Assembly: GCF_900313035.1 (NCBI RefSeq)
Contig: NZ_OMPS01000047.1
Span: forward strand, 23,951 to 87,950
DNA from: Ruegeria sp. EL01
GTDB lineage: Bacteria > Pseudomonadota > Alphaproteobacteria > Rhodobacterales > Rhodobacteraceae
Direction: 5' to 3'
Length of the DNA: 64,000 bases
Below the pieces are notes generated by a model, which was not told the DNA's origin, ran no database searches, and was given only the letters and a program-made list of their open reading frames with translations. Positions 1-9,326 of the stretch are shown piece by piece; the first letter of the stretch is position 1, and every line of letters begins with the position of its first letter. The position numbers and the translations under genes are program-made.

Positions 1-2927
1 CCCTACGCGCCTGCCGTGCGGCAATGTCGATCAACGCCTCATTTGCAGCCGCCGCTAATGATATCGAGGCCCGCTTTGGCGTCCGACCCGTCATGCGCGT
101 GGGCATCAGCTCAGGCAATGTGCTTATGGCCACAGTCCAGGGGGATGGAAGCCCAGCCACGGCCGTCGGCAGCACAGTCAACCTTGCCTCACGAATCGAA
201 AACCTTGCAATGCCGGGCCACCCCCTGATTTGCGACACAACGCGCGGTTTGGTCGAATGGGTGACGGACCTGAGCTTTTTCGGCGAGCATCAGGTCAAGG
301 GGCTGACCAAACCCCAAAAACTCTGGCAGTTGCAATCCATCCATCAGGACGCGACACGGTTTGACGCATCCGTCGCGAAAGGTCTGAGCGGTTACGTCGG
401 GCGAGATCCTGAGCTAAAAGGCATGTCTGACGCGCTGACCCGGGCAGATAGGGCGCTTTCTGTCATAGATTTGGTCGCAGAACCCGGACTGGGAAAAACA
501 CGCCTTGTTTTTGAGTTTCTGCAGCGATTACGACACGAAGACGCGCTGATCTTAACCGGGTATTGTTTCGCCGATGGTCAACAAACTCCGTATCTTCCGA
601 TCCTTGAAATCCTAAAGAACACATTTAGGATCCGGGATCGCGACGATCCCATCAGAGTTGCGCAAAAGGTTGAATCCGGCCTGAAAACCTGGAACGTTTA
701 CTCCCACGAGAACCAAGCGTTGGTGCTCAATCTGTTTGGGCTTACGCCGCCACCGGGGGTTCTGGACGGACTTGACGGTGTTCTTATCGGCTTGCGTACC
801 CGAGAGCTGCTGCCGGTCCTGCTCAAGGCCAGATGCGCTAAGCAAAAAGTCATTCTATTGTTCGAAGACAGCCACTGGATCGATAGCGCATCAGAAGAAG
901 TGCTGCGCAACCTGATCGAGGTTGAGACGCTGTCGAACCTGTTGATCATTCAGACGCGACGCCCCGAGTACACGCCAGATTGGGTCGGCTGGCCCGGTGT
1001 CACAACCGTCGAATTGAAACCGCTGGGCATTGAAGACTTTGCGCAGCTGGCGCGGGCGCGGCTGGATGTCGATACGTTGCCTGATGGTCTGGCCCTACAG
1101 CTGACCGAACGCGCCGGGGGAAATCCCCTGTTTGGCGAAGAGATCCTGAGTTACTTGCTGGATCAGGGTACATTGCGGGTCGAAAAGAACGAAGCGGTTC
1201 TGGACACTCAGTTGATGGAAACCGGGTTGCCCGATAGTATGCGCAGCCTGCTGACCGCCAGAATGGAGCGCCTTCAACCAGAAGATCACGACCTGTTGCA
1301 AGCGGCCTCTGTGATTGGGCGTAGATTCGATCCGGGATTGTTGTCTCAACTGGTCGAAAATACCGAGGAAACCGGGACAACCCTGCAACGGCTACAGTCC
1401 GAGGACGTGATTTACCGCGAGGCAAATTCGTCAGATTACGTCTTCAAACATGTTTTGTTGCGGGATTCCGTTTATCAAAGCCTCGTCTCGACACGCCGGT
1501 CCGAATTACATCTTGCGATTGCTGATGCATTGGCATCGCGCAACGCCAATCGTCTTCACGAAACAGCAGAAACTCTGGCCTATCACTACAAGCAAACGGA
1601 TCGGACCAATCAGGCCTTTCGGTACAGCGCCATGGCGGGTGACAAAAGTTTGGGTGTCTATTCGCTGGGCGAGGCGAACAGGTATTTTGTGTCAGCGCTT
1701 AACTTGTACCAAAATGACCCAAGCTGCGCCTCGAAAGAACAGTTCACCGAGTTTTTGGCGAGTTTTGCGCTGTGCGCGAATATTTCCCTACGCGTGCAAT
1801 CGATCATCGACCTGGCCGAAACTGTCCGCCCAATCCTTGCGCAGGTCGGAGATACTCCGCATCACGCATTGTTCCTGCATCACTACGTGTCTTGCCTGGT
1901 CTGCAACGGCAAATACCGCGAGGCACATTTTATCCAGCAGGAACTGACGGGCATGGCCGAACGTCTGGGCGATCCGGCGTCCAGAGCATACGCGATGGTG
2001 AACGAGCTTTCGGTTTCGATCTATTTCTCGCCGATCGAAAACGAACTTTTCGACGCCAAGAAACGCATTATTGAACGCGAGCTTCAAAAGATCGACGACG
2101 CCTATATTCAGAACTTCTTCCTGGCGACCGTTGGCTGGAACGAGCTGACCCGCGGGCGCGTAGCCCGTGCGCATGCGACCTCGGACCGGATGATCGAGTT
2201 GGGCAAGGCCAAAAACGACCCGCGATCATTGGGTTATGGAACCGCGATGAAAGCCCTGATTGCAATGGTCACGGACGACTATGAATTGGCGCTGACAATG
2301 GCGGAAGAGGCACGCGCGGCCTCACGGGTCGAGTTTGAGCTCGCGATTGCCGAAGCCGCCAGAATTGGCGCCATGGTGCCGCTGGAGAAACCGGATGCGA
2401 TTGAAGCTGTGCAACGCCACATTCGCAGTTGCGATGCTAAAGGTTGGAGCCTGTTCACTGTGGGTCCTGCAACGATGTTGGGCGTTGCTTATGCCCTGAA
2501 TGGTCAGGTCGCTGATGGCCTGCGTCAGATCGAAAACGCCATCCAGAAACGCACTGACGAAGGGACGAAAGTTGCCGCCGATTGGGCCCGTCTTTTCCTG
2601 TGTGAGATGTATCTGGCCATCCTGACGGGTGAAGGAGGCGGCTCACCCGGCGTTCTTCTCAGAAACTTCAGATCCATCGCGCGTGTCATGTTGTTTGGCA
2701 AAAAAGAACTGATCGCGATGATTGATGAGGTGCGACGCAATCCGCAGTTTGACGATCAGGGGCATTACGTTGCGCGCTGTGATATGATTATGGGATTGCT
2801 CTACAAGGCAAACAAAAAGAGATTGCCGGCCATCGAACACCTGACCAAAGCCCGCGTCGTTGTCGAAACAGCCGGTCAGACACCCATGCTGGCCCGCATC
2901 GACAAGGCGCTGGCCGAACTAAAGTAA
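1..2927 (+). CDS. Class III adenylate/guanylate cyclase-AAA ATPase-TPR regulator (5' end outside window)
   Basis: The reading frame is open from the window edge, so the start and most of the cyclase domain are missing; the first ATG in frame is at 24 and residue numbers here count from it. Residues 1-105 are the C-terminal part of a class III nucleotide cyclase domain (GISSGNVLMATV, then STVNLASRIENLA). A YVGRD linker at about 124 leads into a STAND/AAA-type ATPase: P-loop EPGLGKTR at 153-160 and a Walker B-like stretch LLFEDSHWID. The remaining 450 residues are helical with the look of TPR repeats. Proteins of this architecture are usually multidomain signalling ATPases of unknown input. Whether cyclase activity is retained cannot be judged because the metal-binding Asp residues lie outside the window. 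It ends 8 bp from the convergent peroxidase gene. Confidence 0.85.
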   Translation, partial: LRACRAAMSINASFAAAANDIEARFGVRPVMRVGISSGNVLMATVQGDGSPATAVGSTVNLASRIENLAMPGHPLICDTTRGLVEWVTDLSFFGEHQVKGLTKPQKLWQLQSIHQDATRFDASVAKGLSGYVGRDPELKGMSDALTRADRALSVIDLVAEPGLGKTRLVFEFLQRLRHEDALILTGYCFADGQQTPYLPILEILKNTFRIRDRDDPIRVAQKVESGLKTWNVYSHENQALVLNLFGLTPPPGVLDGLDGVLIGLRTRELLPVLLKARCAKQKVILLFEDSHWIDSASEEVLRNLIEVETLSNLLIIQTRRPEYTPDWVGWPGVTTVELKPLGIEDFAQLARARLDVDTLPDGLALQLTERAGGNPLFGEEILSYLLDQGTLRVEKNEAVLDTQLMETGLPDSMRSLLTARMERLQPEDHDLLQAASVIGRRFDPGLLSQLVENTEETGTTLQRLQSEDVIYREANSSDYVFKHVLLRDSVYQSLVSTRRSELHLAIADALASRNANRLHETAETLAYHYKQTDRTNQAFRYSAMAGDKSLGVYSLGEANRYFVSALNLYQNDPSCASKEQFTEFLASFALCANISLRVQSIIDLAETVRPILAQVGDTPHHALFLHHYVSCLVCNGKYREAHFIQQELTGMAERLGDPASRAYAMVNELSVSIYFSPIENELFDAKKRIIERELQKIDDAYIQNFFLATVGWNELTRGRVARAHATSDRMIELGKAKNDPRSLGYGTAMKALIAMVTDDYELALTMAEEARAASRVEFELAIAEAARIGAMVPLEKPDAIEAVQRHIRSCDAKGWSLFTVGPATMLGVAYALNGQVADGLRQIENAIQKRTDEGTKVAADWARLFLCEMYLAILTGEGGGSPGVLLRNFRSIARVMLFGKKELIAMIDEVRRNPQFDDQGHYVARCDMIMGLLYKANKKRLPAIEHLTKARVVVETAGQTPMLARIDKALAELK

Positions 2928-2935
2928 CGTTTTGG

Positions 2936-4333
2936 TTAGTCCATCAGTTCCGACAGGTATTTGATCGCAGCAATACTTGGCAGGAAGGTGTATGCCCCTC
3001 CGCGCGCGTAGATCAGGCGCGGGAACCCATAGATGCGAATGGTATCCCCGTCGGGCAAAGTCATATCAAACCAGCTGGTTTCCGGCGTGTTTGCACCCAG
3101 TATTGGATCATTCGCGCCGGTGATATTTGGATCCTGAAGGCCCAAATTAATCCAGTCGCACATCACGGCTTCGAACTGCGCCGCGATATTGGCCCCGATG
3201 AAGCTGCCCAACAGGCCGCGTTCTGCGTTGTCGGGGTTCTTAGGGTCGAAATCGGGCCCGTAAGACATGCCGCGTCGGATCAACCGACGTGTATAATTTG
3301 CAATACGTTGAACGATTGGACCGCCGCGTGGATTACCACGGCGCAAGTGTGCGCCGGCCGGACAGCGCGACGCGTGTGTATAGTCAAAATTGGTCAGCGA
3401 GACTTCGGTTTCGGGGAATTGTGCATCCGGCGACAGTTCATACGGAACACCGTTGCGCCACCGACCGCACATCTGCGCTGCGACCACCTCGCGCAGGGCA
3501 CCAAACATATCCAGGCCTTCCCCAATGCGGTCCAGATTGTCCGGGTCCGCCAGCAGGTGTTTTTTGGGATGCTCCATCAGGGTTGTGGCCGCCTGATCCA
3601 GATAGGTTTCGAAGGCCACCACATCCTGTTCCAATACCCGAAACGCGTTGAATGAGCCGTTAAAGCCCAGTTCGTGCGGTGTAGGAACGCGGTACAAGAC
3701 ACCCTCCTGCCGGGTTGGGTACCCCAGCAGCGCAGTACCCAGAGGGTCCATGGGTTCGTCCACATCGGCCATTTCCGGATCGATGATGCGCTTGAACCGT
3801 GGCTGCGAAATACCATCGACGTATCCAAAGAAAACCCGACCCTCAGGCAGATTGCGGCCGTTGCGTACACCAAGAACGGTAAAGGCTTTGGCCACCTCTG
3901 CCTCGACTTGATCAAGATACTCAGGAACGTCTGAGTGAATGGAAGCGATCAGGTGCACGCGGTCTGGTTGATCAAAAGGCGCCGGCCAGTTCTCGGGGGC
4001 GCTGTCGCCGAAATCTCCGATCTTGATCGCGCGCTTGGTCATACCATGCTTGAATTCGGTCGGGAACGTGTTCAGGTGCCGAGAAGATGTTCCCAGGGCG
4101 CGCAGACCTTCATAGGTGATGCTGATGTTGAAACAGTAAGGGGGCCTAACCTCCCATGTCACATCACGCGTGATCTTGGGCGAGTCGGTGGTTGTATCGT
4201 CGACCGCTGCCGCCAAAAAACGCCGCGCCGCGCTTTTGTCTTTCACTTCAAGGATCAGATGGCGCACCAGGTTGCGACGATAACCCCGCAGGATGTTGCC
4301 CTGAATATCAGAGAGTTTGAAATGCGTATTCAC
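2936..4333 (-). CDS. DyP-type peroxidase
   Basis: A 465-residue protein of the dye-decolorizing peroxidase superfamily, heme enzymes that use H2O2 to oxidise varied substrates. The diagnostic GXXDG motif is seen in FGYVDGISQPRF, with the catalytic Asp. A downstream HASRCPAGAHLRRGNPR segment is typical of the C-terminal ferredoxin-like half. No signal peptide is visible, so it is probably cytoplasmic or exported by another route. It is the last gene of a minus-strand cluster and overlaps the preceding unknown gene by 4 bp, which argues for translational coupling. The length fits the longer DyP subfamilies. Substrate cannot be deduced. Confidence 0.85.
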   Translation of the reverse strand: MNTHFKLSDIQGNILRGYRRNLVRHLILEVKDKSAARRFLAAAVDDTTTDSPKITRDVTWEVRPPYCFNISITYEGLRALGTSSRHLNTFPTEFKHGMTKRAIKIGDFGDSAPENWPAPFDQPDRVHLIASIHSDVPEYLDQVEAEVAKAFTVLGVRNGRNLPEGRVFFGYVDGISQPRFKRIIDPEMADVDEPMDPLGTALLGYPTRQEGVLYRVPTPHELGFNGSFNAFRVLEQDVVAFETYLDQAATTLMEHPKKHLLADPDNLDRIGEGLDMFGALREVVAAQMCGRWRNGVPYELSPDAQFPETEVSLTNFDYTHASRCPAGAHLRRGNPRGGPIVQRIANYTRRLIRRGMSYGPDFDPKNPDNAERGLLGSFIGANIAAQFEAVMCDWINLGLQDPNITGANDPILGANTPETSWFDMTLPDGDTIRIYGFPRLIYARGGAYTFLPSIAAIKYLSELMD

Positions 4334-5046
4334 CAGCCTTGTCCAAATTTCTGGCGCACTTGCGCAGCCGAGACCCCAGGATAGGCGCGATAACCGCCGC
4401 CCAACGAAATATTACGATTTGCGTGCAATTGCAGGACGAACTCTCGCGGCAATGACGCCAACATATGCGGCGGCTCGTTCGGCGTTTGACCTTTGACCGC
4501 ATCCTGCAGACCAAACAGATCGGTCGGAAAGTCAGGCGCCTGAAACAGGTCGTGTTCTTGCACCCAGTCAATGAACTCTTCGACGTTGTGTTCGGTGGGG
4601 ATCAGATGCTCGGCACCATCCACCAGCGAGATTACATCGTTGAACACGCTGCCGATCGTCGTGATGAAATCCCGGATGTAGTTGCTGAAATCACCGTCGT
4701 AGACAGAGATCATGCAGATATTGTTGTCGATCAGAAGGAACCGCGCAAAGTGGACGGTGCCGACATTGTCCAGCCCGGCAAAAATCTCATCAACGTTCTC
4801 GGCAATGGCCAACGTCGCATGCGCACGCCCGGCAGGTGACGGGTCTTTCAGCGGCATAATCAGGTTCATCATCCGCTGCACATTTTGACTAGGCTGCGGA
4901 GAGGGCCTTGGTCCGCCGGGCAGCTTTGGTTTTGGATCTCGCCAGGCCCAATAGGGCACAACCACATAGCGCGACAGGAACTTGAACCACCCCCGTTCCG
5001 GCAAGCTGTTGACGTAGCGATTGAACCAACTGTTCTGGCGTGTCAT
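4330..5046 (-). CDS. Conserved-looking protein of unknown function in heme oxidase cluster
   Basis: A 238-residue protein that I do not recognise. The ATG at 5046 is preferred over an upstream in-frame start because it has an AGAGGT ribosome site and begins 4 bp after the catalase-like gene stops. The N-terminal 50 residues are basic and aromatic-rich (MTRQNSWFNRYVNSLPERGW), followed by a proline-rich stretch and a mixed alpha/beta body with HFARFLLIDNNICMISVYDGD. No clear transmembrane segment, signal peptide or metal-binding cysteine motif is seen. It overlaps the peroxidase gene by 4 bp and is tightly placed between two heme oxidase genes, so it probably acts with them. It could be an enzyme of oxidised lipid metabolism or an accessory protein; neither is shown. 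Confidence 0.75.
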   Translation of the reverse strand: MTRQNSWFNRYVNSLPERGWFKFLSRYVVVPYWAWRDPKPKLPGGPRPSPQPSQNVQRMMNLIMPLKDPSPAGRAHATLAIAENVDEIFAGLDNVGTVHFARFLLIDNNICMISVYDGDFSNYIRDFITTIGSVFNDVISLVDGAEHLIPTEHNVEEFIDWVQEHDLFQAPDFPTDLFGLQDAVKGQTPNEPPHMLASLPREFVLQLHANRNISLGGGYRAYPGVSAAQVRQKFGQGW

Positions 5047-5050
5047 CGGT

Positions 5051-6064
5051 TTACCTCTGCGAGAATGGGCACGGTGTTCCGCTGCGCGAGGCACTGGAGA
5101 CCTTGTAAGCGTCAACGCGCACCTTCAACACCGGATCGTCTGACATCTCAATACCATCGGTCAGCAATCCCGGATTAAAGCTGAGCTTTTCCGACTGCTC
5201 GATCTGGTCCTCGGGCACTGCATTCAGCGTCAACGTCCCCATCATGATCCGTTTGCGATGCGGCGGCCATGGTCGGGCTGAATTGTTGAAATCGTCACCC
5301 ACCTCTCCGATGGTCATCATCAGTGAAAATCGTGCGGTTTCCACGCTCAGTCGATCTTTGAGTTCTTGCTGCAGGAAGTCATCCACGGGCGGCAAATTGG
5401 GGTTTGTTTCAAGAACACCCGCTATGGGCTGCCAGGAAAAGCGCACCCAGCGACGGGTCTTGTTCGGGTCGGTTATTATGAACGTGTGTACTGCGTGATA
5501 CGCCGCACGCACGTAACTGACCGGGGCGCCAATCGCGGCGGCCTGAACCACACCCAGTTGCGCATGCGCGTTTTGATCCGCAAATTCGATGGCACCTTCA
5601 TCTGGGCTGATCGTTTCACCCGGATAGGGATCACGTTTTGGCAATATCAGGTGCAAGTAATTGAAGATCTTCTGCCACGGGGTCTCGCCTTTATACGGCT
5701 TGGGCTTGGCTTTTTCTGCGAAGGCAAGAAAATCCTCGGGCGTCGGCGAAAAGAACTCTGGCAGAGTCATCGCGATCAGATCTGTATCGCTTTTGTCCGA
5801 CAGATGAAAACGAACGGCCATACCACGTACATCGGACCAACCGTCACGTACCGCCGCAGCGCCAGATCCATTCGAAAAGCGCACGATAACATCTGTTTTC
5901 TTTTCGCGAAAATGCTCGGCAACACAAAAATTTTGCGCGATCGGAGATGGCTTGAAATACCCCGTGGCGCTGATACCAATCGTGTGAACCGGTCGCAGCG
6001 CTGTATCGCCATCAGGACGATGCAGAACTTCCACCAGTTTTTCGGCAATGCCGGAATCCCCCAT
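5051..6064 (-). CDS. Catalase-family (SrpA/small heme catalase-like) protein
   Basis: 337 residues, shorter than classical catalases (about 480 or more), as in SrpA-type and catalase-related oxidase proteins. Family marks: a distal-His-like segment PVHTIGISATGYF near the N-terminus, RFSNGSG, GMAVRFHL, a core FIITDPNKTRRWVRFSWQP, and a C-terminal DDPVLKVRVDAYKVSSASR that carries the likely proximal heme Tyr. The distal Asn segment of true catalases is not obvious (MTLPEFF at that place), so peroxygenase or allene-oxide-synthase-like chemistry is as plausible as H2O2 dismutation. No signal peptide. The roughly 100-bp AT-rich gap upstream separates it from the patatin gene and may hold a promoter. 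Confidence 0.8.
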   Translation of the reverse strand: MGDSGIAEKLVEVLHRPDGDTALRPVHTIGISATGYFKPSPIAQNFCVAEHFREKKTDVIVRFSNGSGAAAVRDGWSDVRGMAVRFHLSDKSDTDLIAMTLPEFFSPTPEDFLAFAEKAKPKPYKGETPWQKIFNYLHLILPKRDPYPGETISPDEGAIEFADQNAHAQLGVVQAAAIGAPVSYVRAAYHAVHTFIITDPNKTRRWVRFSWQPIAGVLETNPNLPPVDDFLQQELKDRLSVETARFSLMMTIGEVGDDFNNSARPWPPHRKRIMMGTLTLNAVPEDQIEQSEKLSFNPGLLTDGIEMSDDPVLKVRVDAYKVSSASRSGTPCPFSQR

Positions 6065-6168
6065 GTCCCAACTCTCAATCTGATAATTCGTTAATATCTA
6101 TCAACTAATTCTTAACGACTGCGCTCAAAAACGCAACAGAGAGGTTGTTTTTGGAAAGCCTGGGGCAG

Positions 6169-7218
6169 TCACCACCTGTGCAGCAAGTTGACCGCTTTCT
6201 CCCAATGATGGGTCTGCTTGCTGGCCTGAAACGCTATATCCATCATGTCATAAGAGGCGGGCTTGTGTGTGGCCAACCCGACAACTTTGGGCAATGGTGG
6301 GTTCAGACGTACCAGCCGGTCTTTCAATACAAGATTTGCCATCCAGTACTGGTTCTCTGCCGATGTCGTCAGCAGCAATTCAATCAGCGCACCCTTGGTC
6401 GCGCCCGAGGTAATGCCAAACCATTTGAGCAGCCCCCAGTCATTTGGATCCTTGATCATTTCTTCTGAAATATCCGTCGGTTGCTGACCGGTCCCGATGG
6501 ACAGGGCCTCGATATCTTCCAAACCACCTGCGCGATTTGCGGCAATCGCGACATTGATCCCATTCATCACCGGGTTGTTGGCAAAAGTGCCCCCATCCGC
6601 GAAATAGCCATAATCGACGCCATCCGCAGTGATCAGATGAGGCGGAAAGTAGGTCGGCGCCGCCGAGCTTGCCATGGCCACATCCAACAATTTGACGGCA
6701 CTCATATCCAGCCAGTGCTCGTGTCTTAGATCTTGATTGGTTACCGTGAACGGCGACCAGCCAACCTTATCGTCCCGATGCAGGCACACAGTATTGACTG
6801 CCAGAACAATCTCGGGGTCCAGTGTCTCCAGCGTTCGATGCGCGACAAGGCTCTCTCCGATTTCTGCAAGACCTGTCGAGTTGTACTGCGCCGCCGTGAT
6901 CCCCGGACCGCCACCCAGCTTGAGCTTTCGCAGAACGTCATCCAAAGCCTTGTCCAGAAAGGTCCGCTCGTTCTCACGGAAAAGCTTATCTGCATCGTCG
7001 CGGTAATGCGCAGCCAGCTTACCCACCAGCGCAGACATGTCCTTACCCTGTGATCGACCATCCGCCAGAGCAACTGCAATCATGCCACCCGTAGACGTCC
7101 CGGCGAACCCATCCGCCTTATCCAGAAAACGCGTCTCTTCATGCAGGCTCTGCAGAATCAAACACGTCAGGTACCCTCTAATCCCGCCCCCATCGCAGGA
7201 AACCAGCTTGAATGCCAT
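6169..7218 (-). CDS. Patatin-like phospholipase
   Basis: A 349-residue patatin-family lipid acyl hydrolase. Visible motifs are the oxyanion-hole glycines GGGIRG near residue 12, the nucleophile elbow GTSTGG around 41-46 and the dyad Asp in DGGTFANNP. Such enzymes release fatty acids from membrane lipids. No signal peptide, so it would act in the cytoplasm or be delivered to a target. It is the first gene of the minus-strand cluster with a catalase-like protein and a DyP peroxidase, a context that suggests oxidation of the released fatty acids; this is inference. About 250 bp without a gene lie between it and the tRNA-Ser gene. Confidence 0.88.
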   Translation of the reverse strand: MAFKLVSCDGGGIRGYLTCLILQSLHEETRFLDKADGFAGTSTGGMIAVALADGRSQGKDMSALVGKLAAHYRDDADKLFRENERTFLDKALDDVLRKLKLGGGPGITAAQYNSTGLAEIGESLVAHRTLETLDPEIVLAVNTVCLHRDDKVGWSPFTVTNQDLRHEHWLDMSAVKLLDVAMASSAAPTYFPPHLITADGVDYGYFADGGTFANNPVMNGINVAIAANRAGGLEDIEALSIGTGQQPTDISEEMIKDPNDWGLLKWFGITSGATKGALIELLLTTSAENQYWMANLVLKDRLVRLNPPLPKVVGLATHKPASYDMMDIAFQASKQTHHWEKAVNLLHRW

Positions 7219-7470
7219 CCGACATGCCCCATACTACGTCCACCAACTCGATCCTTCCACCAAGCCACCCTTCCGGCGAAAACATGTGATGGACCAAACT
7301 GACTGCTACGATTCATTTTCTTGCTGCTATCATGAAGAAAACGAAACGCCACGCAAGAATACTTGAATGCGACTGTCACCGAAACGGTCTGCTACGGCTT
7401 CGCGGAAAAATACACGCGGCGGGAAAATCGACCTTGTATCTCGGTTACATGCGCGGATATACCCATCGGC

Positions 7471-7560
7471 GGAGACGTGGCCGAGTGGTCGAAGGCGCTC
7501 CCCTGCTAAGGGAGTAGGCCCGGAAGGGTCTCGAGGGTTCGAATCCCTTCGTCTCCGCCA
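7471..7560 (+). tRNA. tRNA-Ser (anticodon GCU)
   Basis: A 90-nt tRNA with a seven-base acceptor stem (GGAGACG pairing with CGTCTCC), an encoded CCA end, a long variable arm as in class II tRNAs, and a T loop GGTTCGAATC. The anticodon stem CTCCC/GGGAG encloses loop CTGCTAA, giving anticodon GCT at 7505-7507 (AGC/AGU serine codons). Downstream lies a decayed transposase fragment. Confidence 0.97.
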
Positions 7561-7789
7561 CCTACCGATGGCAAGATATTGATTTCATATTGGAATATGG
7601 AAGCAAAACCAAACAAGGTTCACTCCAAAAACCACTACCGACTTGTGTGCAGCTCCGGTGAGTCCATTTTCTTCATTCGCGATGACTGAATGGAGAGGAC
7701 GTTCAAGGAAAACAGACGCACTCAACGGCGAACATCCCATCAACCACCGCACTGGTTGCAACGGGTGGGTGCAGGCGAGCGGTTATTCA

Positions 7790-8148
7790 GGATTAACAAC
7801 TTGTTCCGAGAGAAAGAAGCGCATGGCAAGCTCCCAGCAGAGCGGGTCACTTTGCGGTAAACAAAAGCCAAGCCGATCTCCGATGGCCGCAAAGAATGGC
7901 CGCACTCTCAATTACCCAAAATCTCCGGAAAATCAGACAACGACACGGCCGAGCGAGCCATCAAATCCGTGGCCAACGGGCGAAAGAAGTGGACGTTCGA
8001 AGGCTCTGAGGGCGGTAGAAAAGCCACCGCCTTCACCAGACGGTCACGATCAGTGTGCAATAGCTGCTCAGTTCGTAATTTGTTGTGGCACCCGGACTAC
8101 CCGCAACCCCCAAACAAAACTTTGAACCAAATCAAATGCGGAGGCTGA
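7790..8148 (+). pseudogene. IS66-family transposase, C-terminal remnant
   Basis: Translating from about 7790 in one frame gives RINNLFREKEAHGKLPAERV, a TAA stop at 7858-7860, then TKAKPISDG and SDNDTAERAIKSVANGRKKW followed by TFEGSEGGRKA. This follows the IS66 TnpC C-terminal pattern (Fx-IERE...PEER...RPLLD...DNNxAERALR...GRKNWLFAGSDxGG). The fragment is far shorter than an intact IS66 transposase of about 500 residues, has an internal stop, and lacks the middle segment before the DN-ER motif. The preceding bases (VQASGYSGL in another frame) may be a further relic of the upstream LQADGYxG motif. No intact terminal repeats or partner ORFs are seen. The open frame 7643-8125 in this stretch is a shadow and not a gene. 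Confidence 0.7.
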
Positions 8149-8197
8149 AGGACAAAAACTGTGTCTAGCGTTCTGAAGATGATGATTGCATCCAGAA

Positions 8198-9313
8198 CTA
8201 GTCCGGTGGCATCGTCAGCAAGAATTCATGGGTCGTAGATCGTTCGACAGCCGTCAAAAAAACCAGATCGGGTTTCCAGGTTTCGACAAGCTCAACCAAT
8301 AACTGTGCGTCGTTCTCTAACGCAGCCGCCCAGTGAACTTGAACCGTTTCCGAAAAGGCCGTAGCCATGTAAGGAGACATGGCGTGACCGAAAGAGTCTC
8401 GCATCCAAAGAACGCGTTTATTATTCAGTGCGTTGTCTGACTGGATAAGAAGTGGCGTTTGCTGATTGGCCACAGGCGGGTTTCCACCACTTTGTCTCAG
8501 TTCTCCGGTTTCGAGATCGAACTGCTCCGTATCGACCGACTCAGGATAAATCACACGTGGGATGTACACATTTTGGTTGGGAATATGCCCTTCAAGATGA
8601 AGGAACGCGGCTAAATCCCCTAACCATGACACGGGATCAGATTCTTCCTGATCCAAAACAGGCAACACCAGTCCGGGGAGTCGACGTTTTGCACGTTCGA
8701 GAAGGGCTTTGGTCGCAAGTTGCGCGCCTGCTTCTGTCCAGTGCGTATCGCGAGCGAAATATAGCTCTCCACCCAGCACAGGTCCCGTTGAAGCAAGCAA
8801 TACGGTGGGATCGTAGATATGTTTCTCGGCTCCATCAGTCGCCATGATGATGCTTAGCAACGTTGGTTCACCAGTGTTTGCCCAGCCCGGCAGGTACTCC
8901 GGATAAACTGAATTCTTATTAGGCCCAATGATCGTGTGGAAGTACTCGACACCCTGGTCCGAAAGCCATTCATTCCATGCGGATTGCGCTGCCACGATGC
9001 CCTCGGCATGTGTTTGGAAACCTTCGGGCGGGCCGTTCCTGCGCGTTGACACCGAATTTTCGTACCCATCCCCAAGAAATAACCAGTTCTTTTGCCCCAC
9101 AATTACCTGCGCCGGATCTGTACTGATGCCAGCTTCATACAGAGGGCGTGACACAAGCCCGATCCAGTCATCGATGTTGTACAGGTTTGATCTGTCCCAC
9201 CAATGCCCGGATGACTGCCCGGATTCATTATTGATGAAATAGTAAATGTTATAAGCTGGAAGCGCTGCCATCATCAGTGCAACGGATACCAGAAACCAAA
9301 TTACTCTATTCAT
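8198..9313 (-). CDS. AlgJ/AlgX-like SGNH O-acetyltransferase domain protein
   Basis: 371 residues starting at MNRVIWFL (ATG at 9313), chosen because AGGTGG lies nine bases upstream and the segment becomes a normal N-terminal membrane anchor or signal (VIWFLVSVALMMAALPAYNIYYF). The body carries the AlgX/AlgJ signature: NWLFLGDGYEN, FARDTHWTEAGAQL with the catalytic Asp-x-His, and RDSFGHAMSPYM with the likely nucleophilic Ser. These periplasmic proteins pass acetyl groups to exported polysaccharides. The gene follows the MBOAT gene after 13 bp, the usual AlgI-AlgJ pairing. No polysaccharide synthase is near, so the acceptor is unknown. Confidence 0.85.
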   Translation of the reverse strand: MNRVIWFLVSVALMMAALPAYNIYYFINNESGQSSGHWWDRSNLYNIDDWIGLVSRPLYEAGISTDPAQVIVGQKNWLFLGDGYENSVSTRRNGPPEGFQTHAEGIVAAQSAWNEWLSDQGVEYFHTIIGPNKNSVYPEYLPGWANTGEPTLLSIIMATDGAEKHIYDPTVLLASTGPVLGGELYFARDTHWTEAGAQLATKALLERAKRRLPGLVLPVLDQEESDPVSWLGDLAAFLHLEGHIPNQNVYIPRVIYPESVDTEQFDLETGELRQSGGNPPVANQQTPLLIQSDNALNNKRVLWMRDSFGHAMSPYMATAFSETVQVHWAAALENDAQLLVELVETWKPDLVFLTAVERSTTHEFLLTMPPD

Positions 9314-9326
9314 TTGGACCACCTGA

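Noticed and set aside
7643..8125. Open frame of 160 codons after tRNA-Ser
   Set aside because: The residues are low-complexity and match nothing; the IS66 transposase motifs lie in another frame over the same bases.
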